DNA of 36,593 bases from Pseudomonadota bacterium (GTDB lineage: Bacteria; Desulfobacterota; Desulfobacteria; Desulfobacterales; RPRI01): NCBI GenBank assembly GCA_018817425.1, contig JAHITX010000055.1:1-36593 (forward strand). Direction: 5' to 3'. The notes beneath the pieces were generated by a model that saw only the letters and a program-made list of their open reading frames with translations, was not told where the DNA came from and did no database searches. The position numbers and the translations under genes are program-made. Positions 1-5,586 of the stretch are shown one piece after another. How positions within the stretch are numbered: position 1 is the first letter of the stretch; the number at the start of each line of letters is the position of its first letter.

Positions 1-164
1 AAAAGTTAATGATATCTCGTTACGCTTATGCGAACTGGTTCCATAGTTTAACACCTATGGGTAAGGAGGTGTCTTAATATTTTTAAATCTTGTGTATGAA
101 CTTAACCCTTTATATGATTATCAAACCTTGAAATATGAACTTACTTGACAAATTTATAAAGCAC

Positions 165-386
165 ACCCCGATCGTGAATGGAGGGCTGCGTGGTCACGTG
201 CCCACTCGCCCCGGATGTACCACACCTCATATCCGGTTCCTGTTCGTCGCCCCGCACTTTTGGATTGGACTTCCTCCAGACCCCACCTCACGATGACGCC
301 CTTGTCCTTCTCCTAACCTTCGGCTTCACGAACACCTGGTGTAAGGACTTTCACCTTACTAGCTCTGTGCCATGCCTGGCACACAC
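165..386 (-). mobile_element. Group II intron 5' fragment (domain I only)
   Basis: Read on the minus strand, the segment starts GTGTGTGCCAGGCATGGC and continues with a GGTGAAAGTCC motif and a GAGGTGGGGTCTGGAGGAAG stretch. This order resembles the 5' end and domain I of bacterial group II introns as I remember them. No reverse transcriptase/maturase frame or 3' domains V-VI follow, so it is a dead fragment. Its 5' end coincides with the distal arm of the hairpin that follows the mazF-like gene; bacterial class C introns characteristically insert behind terminator hairpins. The 3' limit near 165 is approximate. The plus-strand 89-codon open frame here is a by-product. Class assignment is inference. 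Confidence 0.55.
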
Positions 387-436
387 CCTCGGCATAAGGC
401 GCGGCGGCTTTTGCCATCGCCTCATGCCGAGGGTGT
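383..436 (-). terminator. Terminator-like hairpin after the mazF-like toxin gene
   Basis: ACACCCTCGGCATAAGGCG (383-401) pairs with 418-436 over 19 bp with a single mismatch, around a 16-nt loop. It begins 7 nt beyond the toxin stop codon in the direction of transcription. There is no clean U-tract because the intron-like fragment starts in the distal arm, so termination strength is uncertain. Confidence 0.5.
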
Positions 437-443
437 ACGCCGC

Positions 444-773
444 TTAATACGCGAAAAGCTCTTGCAAACAATTGATAATTTTAATCTGCGCGCTTTGGGA
501 AATTACACCAAGTTTTTGAATTAACCTGGATTTGTCAACGGCTCTCATTTGGTCAAGCAGAATCAATCCTTTTTTACCCTGAAATGTATATTGAATTCTG
601 GTTGGATAGCTAAATCCTTTGGATGTCATTGGAGCAACAATCGCGGTCTTCAGTGCAGACATTTCATCAGGGGAGATAACAACACAAGGCCTTATTTTCT
701 TAATTTCAGAACCTTGTGTCGGATCAAGTTGAACCAGCCAAATCTCAAATCTATAAACATCTTTTTTTACCAT
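444..773 (-). CDS. mazF: MazF/PemK-family endoribonuclease toxin
   Basis: A 109-residue protein with the MazF/PemK fold signatures: an N-terminal GEIWLV-like strand (EIWLVQLDPTQGSE), the central RPCVVISPDE strand, and MTSKGFSYPTRI, which matches the conserved (P)xT(S)xxxxxPT region. Length is normal for the family. Such toxins cleave single-stranded mRNA at short sequence motifs and are neutralised by a cognate AbrB-like antitoxin. The ATG overlaps the end of the antitoxin gene by 7 nt (ATGGTAA), giving translational coupling with antitoxin first, the usual order for mazEF. A strong hairpin follows the stop. Cleavage specificity cannot be predicted from sequence. Confidence 0.85.
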   Translation of the reverse strand: MVKKDVYRFEIWLVQLDPTQGSEIKKIRPCVVISPDEMSALKTAIVAPMTSKGFSYPTRIQYTFQGKKGLILLDQMRAVDKSRLIQKLGVISQSAQIKIINCLQELFAY

Positions 774-1021
774 TCCCAGTCCTCTTCATCTACCAATGGG
801 GCATCCAACCACTCCTGATCCGCTTCGCTTGATTCCTGGGATTTAAAGGCTTTATCAAATTGTTCTTTCCAGCCTTCTCTGTTCTTCTTAACAGGTTGAA
901 TTAACAGTCCGTCGTCGATTATTTTGAATTCCAATTGCTTGTCTTCTAATCGTGCTTGCTCGATTACTGCCTTTGGAATACGGATACCCTGCGAATTTCC
1001 TATTCTGATTAAAGTCGTCAT
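767..1021 (-). CDS. mazE: MazE-like antitoxin (AbrB/SpoVT swapped-hairpin)
   Basis: About 84 residues. The N-terminus MTTLIRIGNSQGIRIPKAV is the classic MazE/AbrB DNA-binding strand pattern (IGNSQGIRIPK). The C-terminal half is acidic (EADQEWLDAPLVDEEDWEW), as expected of a toxin-neutralising tail that becomes ordered on MazF binding. I chose the ATG at 1021, not the one at 1033, because GGAGG lies 5 nt before it; the upstream ATG overlaps this ribosome site. The gene overlaps the toxin by 7 nt and is first in the operon. It probably represses its own promoter through the nested inverted repeats just upstream. Confidence 0.85.
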   Translation of the reverse strand: MTTLIRIGNSQGIRIPKAVIEQARLEDKQLEFKIIDDGLLIQPVKKNREGWKEQFDKAFKSQESSEADQEWLDAPLVDEEDWEW

Positions 1022-1030
1022 TTTCGCCTC

Positions 1031-1081
1031 CAATTGTGGTTAATGTAATTACAATATACCCACAATTGAATCGATTGTCAA
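1031..1081 (-). promoter_or_regulatory. mazEF promoter with nested operator palindromes
   Basis: On the minus strand TTGACA (1076-1081) is separated by exactly 17 bp from TATATT (1053-1058). Overlapping it is a perfect 9-bp inverted repeat, CAATTGTGG (1031-1039) with CCACAATTG (1060-1068), which encloses a second perfect 10-bp palindrome TGTAATTACA (1044-1053). Symmetric sites over the -10 region are what autoregulated mazE promoters show. The consensus boxes are seen directly; repressor binding is inference. Confidence 0.75.
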
Positions 1082-1792
1082 ATCATACTTATTGTTATTT
1101 GAGGGCTAACCCACAAACCCCGCAGTCAGCGCAATCCATGATGATAATGTTTTAATTTTATTGTAAAAGTATTGGGAAACTCACAAACACAAAAGTTTCT
1201 TTATATAAAGGAGGTTTTCCAATGCTTGAAAGAAAAGATAAATGATTTTTTAAACTATTGTAAAGTATTAAAATTTTCAAAGATATCAATAGAGACTTTT
1301 ACAATAAGATTAAGGGAGTTTAATTCTTTTATTGTTAATGTTCCGGTCGATAACATTAAAGAACGATTGGTGTCACATCTTGAATTGTGAATAAAACCGA
1401 CTGGCGTCAAACCTTGATTAGTGATTAAGAAAGCAGAAATATGTGTCACATCTTGGACACAACGGTGTCCAAAATTTCAAACAAAAAAACATAAAATTTA
1501 TACATTTAAAATATCGGGGGCGTTCCTTAGTTATTCAGTTTCTCATTGATGTCTTTTTTAGCAAACCATTACGGCTTAGTCCAGCTATGAACCAAACTAT
1601 CTGGCTGTAGTAAAACCTGTTTTAAAAATATGTCTATAAAATTGGATAGCAATTAGGAAGAATCATAATACAAAAATGCATGAGCTGTGGGTGTTAATAT
1701 TATGGCACGATGGACTCTAACGGGGATTAGCTCAGGTGTCTGTGGTTTTTACCCAATCGGCTGAAGCGGGTTATGCATACGCTGTAAATAGC
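1082..1792. other. Stretch without a convincing gene; possible IS-end remnants
   Basis: The largest frame (plus, 1172-1390, 72 codons) has no recognisable domain and no good ribosome site, so I do not call it. A 13-bp direct repeat GTGTCACATCTTG occurs near 1370 and 1444. The second copy runs into a perfect 8-bp inverted repeat TTGGACAC(1453-1460)-AACG-GTGTCCAA(1465-1472). Such sequences could be ends of a lost insertion sequence, but there is no transposase to support it. Confidence 0.35.
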
Positions 1793-1821
1793 TTGACAAC
1801 TATAATGCCCCCCATTATAAA
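1793..1821 (+). promoter_or_regulatory. higBA promoter with perfect operator repeat
   Basis: TTGACA (1793-1798), a 17-bp spacer and TATAAA (1816-1821) form a consensus sigma-70 promoter. Between and over the -10 lies a perfect inverted repeat TATAATG(1801-1807)-CCCCC-CATTATA(1813-1819). The predicted transcription start falls within a few bases of the toxin ATG at 1830, so the mRNA would be leaderless or nearly so. A HigA-like antitoxin is the likely repressor. Confidence 0.65.
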
Positions 1822-1829
1822 CATGACCC

Positions 1830-2099
1830 ATGATAAGAGCCTTTAAATCTGCTGGCACTGAGTATGTTTTTGATGGTGTGGCATCCCGATCAGCTCGCAG
1901 ATGCTGCTCCCAATCCATTTGGCTGGTTGCCCGCCGAAAGTTAGATCAAATAAACCGTGTTCGAGAGATCAATGAACTAAAGGTGCCTCCAGGCAATCGA
2001 TTGGAAATTTTAAAAGGTGACAGGAAAAATCAATACAGTATTCGCATAAATCAGCAGTACAGAATTTGTTTTATATGGGAGGAAGGCCACGCCTACTAA
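1830..2099 (+). CDS. higB: HigB-like RelE/ParE-superfamily toxin, C-terminally truncated by a stop codon
   Basis: An 89-residue protein matching HigB host-inhibition toxins: an N-terminal IRAFKSAGTEYVFDG segment, the core KLPxNRLExLKGDRK-type stretch (VPPGNRLEILKGDRKNQYSI) and INQQYRICFIWEEG. Family members usually end with an acidic-aromatic tail ending DYH. Here the frame reads HAY, then TAA (2097-2099), then IKITDYH and TGA (2121-2123). A single nonsense codon therefore removes the last eight positions. The downstream antitoxin ATG overlaps the original TGA (TGATG), which shows the full frame was once translated. The toxin may be weakened or dead. Basic residues needed for ribosome-dependent mRNA cleavage upstream of the stop are retained. 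Confidence 0.75.
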   Translation: MIRAFKSAGTEYVFDGVASRSARRCCSQSIWLVARRKLDQINRVREINELKVPPGNRLEILKGDRKNQYSIRINQQYRICFIWEEGHAY

Positions 2100-2122
2100 A
2101 TCAAAATCACAGATTACCACTG

Positions 2123-2452
2123 ATGTTGGACGGCGGCTGCCTCGGAATCGCCCCCCCAACACATCCTGGGGAAATGCTTTTTGAAGAATTTGTCAAGCCG
2201 CTTGACCTGACACAGGTAGAACTTGCACGTCGTCTGGGCGTGTCTTACCCTCGTCTGAATGAAATTATTAAGAGCAGGCGTTCGGTAACTCCGGATACCG
2301 CATTGAGACTATCACGTGTTTTGGGTATGTCTGCGGATTTCTGGCTGGGTTTACAACAGGATTGGGATCTTTGGCATGCTATGAACCGTCCTGAAGCAAA
2401 ACAAATTGATCGACTGAAACCAATTGCCAGGGATCAACATTCTTTTACATAA
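2123..2452 (+). CDS. higA: HigA-like antitoxin (XRE HTH, addiction-module family)
   Basis: The start chosen is ATG 2123, which overlaps the ancestral toxin stop as TGATG and yields about 109 residues; the longer frame from 2066 would intrude on the toxin. It carries the family hallmark IAPPTHPGEMLFEEFVKPL followed by an HTH (LTQVELARRLGVSYPRLNEI) and SVTPDTALRLSRVLGMSADFWL, diagnostic of HigA/VapI antitoxins. It should bind HigB and repress the promoter at 1793-1821. It follows the toxin, the normal inverted order for higBA. It appears intact even though its toxin is truncated. Confidence 0.85.
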   Translation: MLDGGCLGIAPPTHPGEMLFEEFVKPLDLTQVELARRLGVSYPRLNEIIKSRRSVTPDTALRLSRVLGMSADFWLGLQQDWDLWHAMNRPEAKQIDRLKPIARDQHSFT

Positions 2453-2613
2453 TCGGGTAAACGAGTGTTGGGGCCCTTTGCATGTGTAGTTTATGGTCTA
2501 AATATTACATATAATTATGAGTATGAACACTGCTTAACTATATTTATCCTATTTGTGCCATCTAAACACTTAAACATAAAAGGCGTTATATATTAAAGAC
2601 GAAAAAGCCCAAT

Positions 2614-2637
2614 TTATCACAATTCAAAATGTGATAA
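2614..2637 (+). promoter_or_regulatory. Inverted repeat upstream of the DUF5661-like gene
   Basis: TTATCACA (2614-2621) and TGTGATAA (2630-2637) form a perfect 8-bp inverted repeat with an 8-nt spacer, 65 bp before the next start codon. The TGTGA half-site is CRP/FNR-like, so it could be an operator. A terminator is less likely because no T-run follows. The remainder of 2453-2701 shows nothing notable. Confidence 0.35.
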
Positions 2638-2701
2638 TAATTTCTTCTGCGATCTTTGGCCGATGAAGAGAACTTATTATCAATCATGAAAGGAAAATAT
2701 T

Positions 2702-3139
2702 ATGAATTTACCGGATTATATAACTGTTGATGAAGTAAAGCGGGTTTGTAAGGAAATGGGAATTCGTGACTGGACTGATATCAAGGATTCAAATATTTCT
2801 GAAAAAGAGGCGGCCACGATACTCAATATGGTGAATACCCAGAAAATGAACATACCCCTTGAGGCTTTTATAAAAGGTTTGGAAGTTGAGTTGGAACATG
2901 GGACAAGATTTGAGGACGCAAATGTAACAAACAATCACCCGATTTTAACAGGCAAGATAGTTATCGCCCACCTCAAAGAGATGATGGATTATTATGAAAG
3001 ACTTGAGGTTGCTGAAATAGAGGGAGATTTATTGAAGGCAATCTTGTCAAAAAATATGGATAAAATTTTGTCAAAATACAAAATGCTTATAGAAGCTCAA
3101 AATTTGCTGAATAAATCGGTTGATACCCAATTGAAGTAA
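2702..3139 (+). CDS. DUF5661-like small protein of unknown function
   Basis: 145 residues, soluble, no signal peptide, preceded by an AGGAAA ribosome site. The segment LEAFIKGLEVELEHG followed by DANVTNNHPILTGKIVIAHLKEMMDYYERLE has the pattern I associate with DUF5661 (ELEHG, TNVT, LTGKIALAHLxExxDYYxRL). The function of that family is not known to me. The N-terminal third (MNLPDYITVDEVKRVCKEMGIRDWTDIKD) could be a small helical domain. The C-terminal 35 residues are Lys-rich helix. It sits between the TA region and a sigma-54 regulator on the opposite strand and ends ahead of two strong palindromes. Confidence 0.6.
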   Translation: MNLPDYITVDEVKRVCKEMGIRDWTDIKDSNISEKEAATILNMVNTQKMNIPLEAFIKGLEVELEHGTRFEDANVTNNHPILTGKIVIAHLKEMMDYYERLEVAEIEGDLLKAILSKNMDKILSKYKMLIEAQNLLNKSVDTQLK

Positions 3140-3158
3140 CCGATCTATACCCAAACAG

Positions 3159-3190
3159 AACAGATTTATGGCAATTGCTATAAATCTGTT
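3159..3190. terminator. 32-bp near-perfect palindrome between convergent genes
   Basis: AACAGATTTAT (3159-3169) and ATAAATCTGTT (3180-3190) are perfect complements around GCAATTGC, itself palindromic; only the 3170/3179 pair (G/T) is off. It sits between convergent genes, consistent with a bidirectional terminator, but there is no T-tract on either side. It could instead be a protein-binding or cruciform site. Confidence 0.4.
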
Positions 3191-3198
3191 AATACTTC

Positions 3199-3213
3199 GC
3201 CAGGCAGCCTGGC
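3199..3213. terminator. Short GC-rich hairpin at the 3' end of the sigma-54 regulator gene
   Basis: GCCAGG (3199-3204), CAG loop, CCTGGC (3208-3213). It is a compact 6-bp stem 10 nt beyond the regulator stop codon. Without a U-tract it may act only as an mRNA 3' end stabiliser. Confidence 0.3.
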
Positions 3214-3222
3214 ATATAAATG

Positions 3223-4770
3223 TTATAGGGCTTTTGAAGCCCCGAAACTGCTGTTTTTCCCGTATTTGATTCCAAGCTTGTCCATTTTGCATCTTAATGT
3301 ACTGGGGTGTATTCCGAGAATATCTGCTGTTCCTCCTGGTCCGTTAATTTTCCCTTTTGTTACTTCCAGCACTTTTTGAATATGACGGGCATTGATCTCG
3401 CTTAGCGTGAGCATTCTGCCATCCGAGCTGGCAAGTTCAGGTGTATCCTCAACCTGAGAGAAAATGGAATGGCCAAAATTCAATAAACCGCCATTATATT
3501 GTATCAGCGCCCTTTCAACCATATTTTCCAGCTCCCGCACGTTCCCTTTCCACGGATAATCCATAAGCCGCTCAATAGCACCGGGTGCTATTGGGGGAAT
3601 GCCGCGCAAATTTAATTCTCTTGATTTACGTTTCAGGAAATGTTCAACAAGCTCGGGAATATCGGATTTTCGCTGCCTTAAAGGGGGAATTACAATCGGA
3701 AATATGCTCAGTCTGTACCATAAATCTTCCCTGAATCTATTCTTTGCAACCATGTATTCCAGGTTACGGTGAGTAGCAGCTATAATGCGGGTATCAACCT
3801 GGATCGTTTTAGCTCCTCCTACACGTTCCAGCTCCTTTTGCTGGATAACCCGTAACAATCTGCTTTGTGCCTGAATAGGTAAATCTCCAATCTCATCTAA
3901 AAAGATTGTCCCTCCGTGTGCACGTTCAAACCGTCCCCGTTTTTGATTAATAGCGCCTGTAAATGCACCTTTTTCATGTCCGAAAAGTTCACTGTCTATA
4001 AGTCCTTCGGGAATAGCACCACTGTTAACTTTTATAAACGGGCCGTCTTTTCGGGGTGAAGAATAATGGATGGCATTAGCTATGACTTCCTTTCCTACAC
4101 CGGTTTCCCCCAAAAGTAGTACAGGGTTATCTCTTGGAGCGACCTGATGAACCATATCCATGACGTTTTTCAGACCTGATTCCGCTCCAACAATTTCTTC
4201 GCCGGATAATTGCCGCAGTTCACTGATAAGATATTGATTTTCATCAGCCAGCATATCCTTTAATTTGAGGACATCCTCATGCCTTAATGCATTAGATAAT
4301 GCAACTGCAAAAGGGTCATGAAGCAAAGTAAGCAGTTCAGCATGCGAATCTGAATATCTTTCTTTTCCCGCCGCTCTCATAACCAAAGATCCCGTCTTGA
4401 CACCATCTGTCAATAAAGGTAAAACCATAAGAGATGAATCAGGATAACCTAAAAAGTTCGATAAATTAATTAGTTCCATCTTATTAATTTTAATAACTTT
4501 TTTTGGTGTGAAATCCTGTTTGTCAAGCCTGTTTCTGACAACCTTGGGGATTGGAATGATGGCATCCATTTTTTTTACACCTGAATGATCAGCAATGGCT
4601 ATGGCTCTTAGCCCTCCTACATCTTTATCAAGTAAAGCCAGCCACATTTCATCCAGGGGGATAAAATCTTTTAGATATTGAAAAGAATGCATTAAAGCTC
4701 GATCAATTTCAAGACTTCCGCATATGCGAATAGTAACCTGATGAAAAAAGTCTTTTTCGTTTATGTTCAT
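3223..4770 (-). CDS. Sigma-54-dependent enhancer-binding transcriptional activator (GAF-AAA+-Fis)
   Basis: 515 residues in three domains. Residues about 10-165 resemble a GAF sensor. Residues about 190-430 form the AAA+ domain with Walker A GETGVGKE (221-228), the sigma-54 contact loop GAFTGA (268-273), Walker B GGTIFLDE (about 286-293) and the arginine-finger region [10 protein letters not shown]. The C-terminus has a Fis-type HTH ([23 protein letters not shown]). It activates sigma-54 RNA polymerase by ATP hydrolysis in response to a ligand sensed by GAF. It is divergent from the hcr operon, which carries a sigma-54 promoter and paired half-sites in the shared intergenic region, so it is very likely the operon's activator. 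No phosphoreceiver or V4R domain is present; the inducer is unknown. Confidence 0.92.
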   Translation of the reverse strand: MNINEKDFFHQVTIRICGSLEIDRALMHSFQYLKDFIPLDEMWLALLDKDVGGLRAIAIADHSGVKKMDAIIPIPKVVRNRLDKQDFTPKKVIKINKMELINLSNFLGYPDSSLMVLPLLTDGVKTGSLVMRAAGKERYSDSHAELLTLLHDPFAVALSNALRHEDVLKLKDMLADENQYLISELRQLSGEEIVGAESGLKNVMDMVHQVAPRDNPVLLLGETGVGKEVIANAIHYSSPRKDGPFIKVNSGAIPEGLIDSELFGHEKGAFTGAINQKRGRFERAHGGTIFLDEIGDLPIQAQSRLLRVIQQKELERVGGAKTIQVDTRIIAATHRNLEYMVAKNRFREDLWYRLSIFPIVIPPLRQRKSDIPELVEHFLKRKSRELNLRGIPPIAPGAIERLMDYPWKGNVRELENMVERALIQYNGGLLNFGHSIFSQVEDTPELASSDGRMLTLSEINARHIQKVLEVTKGKINGPGGTADILGIHPSTLRCKMDKLGIKYGKNSSFGASKAL

Positions 4771-4851
4771 TTCATGCTCGCTTGTTCTGTGTTTAATATT
4801 TTATAAAGTTTTCTATATAAAACTACTGTATTTTGAATAACGTACACTATA

Positions 4852-4886
4852 TTTCTAAATATAGAAACTAAATTTCTAAATACAGA
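4852..4886 (+). promoter_or_regulatory. Upstream activator half-sites for the hcr operon
   Basis: TTTCTA(4852-4857)-AATA-TAGAAA(4862-4867) is a perfect palindrome. A second copy, TTTCTAAATACAGA (4873-4886), follows exactly 21 bp on, two helical turns. A weaker TTTCTA (4810-4815) lies a further 42 bp upstream. Position about 80-110 bp before the -24 element is right for an enhancer-binding protein. Binding is inferred. Confidence 0.55.
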
Positions 4887-4962
4887 TTAATTGCTTTTTA
4901 TTCTATCGAATTTCTCTATTATTATGGACTTAATTAATTGATATTATATATATAAAAATATA

Positions 4963-4979
4963 TTGGCATGATTTAAGCA
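4963..4979 (+). promoter_or_regulatory. Sigma-54 (-24/-12) promoter of the hcr operon
   Basis: TTGGCATGATTTAAGCA places GG (4965-4966) and GC (4977-4978) with the invariant sigma-54 spacing (TGGC-N8-GC). Transcription would start near 4990, leaving a leader of about 120 nt before the first gene. The divergent sigma-54 activator supports this call. Confidence 0.75.
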
Positions 4980-5112
4980 AATAGAATTACATTGCAAAAC
5001 GATTATTATTAAAAAACCATCAATAGTAACCGCATGCCATTTGTTTATAATTATAAAGATAAATTGAATTATATCTATTAGATATTCTTTAAAATAAAAA
5101 AGGAGACCTGTA

Positions 5113-5571
5113 ATGAAACAAGTTATTGAGTTAAAGGTAAATGGGGAATCTTATGAGACAGCTGTTGATCCTCACAGAACTTTACTTGAGGTATTAAGGG
5201 AAAATCTCGGTCTGACCGGATCAAAAGAAGGCTGCGATCTGGGAGCCTGCGGAGCCTGTACGGTTATTATGGACGGAAAGTCGGTTCTTGCCTGTCTTAC
5301 TCTTGCTGCTGCTGCTCACGGAAAAGAAATCACTACTATCGAAGGATTAGCAAAGGAAGGCAAACTTAATCCATTGCAGCAAAATTTTGTGGATTACGGT
5401 GCTATCCAATGTGGTTACTGTACCCCTGGAATGATATTGTCCGCCAAGGCAATGCTTGATGAAAACCCGAAGCCCACCAGAGCTGAAATAAAAAGGGGTA
5501 TTTCAGGTAATTTATGCCGTTGCACCGGATACACCAAGATTATAGAAGCCATTGAGGTTACAGCAAAGTAA
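5113..5571 (+). CDS. hcrC: 4-hydroxybenzoyl-CoA reductase-type gamma subunit (2x[2Fe-2S])
   Basis: 152 residues, the small iron-sulfur subunit of a xanthine-oxidase-family molybdenum enzyme. The N-terminal plant-type [2Fe-2S] ligands are C41, C46, C49 and C61 (KEGCDLGACGACT). The C-terminal helical cluster has C100, C103 (QCGYCTPG), C135 and C137 (CRCTGY). It passes electrons between the molybdenum centre and the flavin subunit. AAAGGAG precedes the ATG. First gene of a gamma-alpha-beta operon with 15 nt to the next gene. By itself it could belong to any three-subunit molybdenum hydroxylase; the specific name rests on the beta subunit loop described at 7908. Confidence 0.88.
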   Translation: MKQVIELKVNGESYETAVDPHRTLLEVLRENLGLTGSKEGCDLGACGACTVIMDGKSVLACLTLAAAAHGKEITTIEGLAKEGKLNPLQQNFVDYGAIQCGYCTPGMILSAKAMLDENPKPTRAEIKRGISGNLCRCTGYTKIIEAIEVTAK

Positions 5572-5586
5572 ATAAAGGAGAGCAAA

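Noticed and set aside
178-447. 89-codon plus-strand open frame
   Set aside because: It runs antisense through the intron-like fragment and the toxin terminator hairpin, has no ribosome site and no protein family pattern.
1172-1390. 72-codon plus-strand open frame
   Set aside because: No recognisable domain, no Shine-Dalgarno sequence and it lies in an apparently decayed stretch; reported only as part of the gene-free region.
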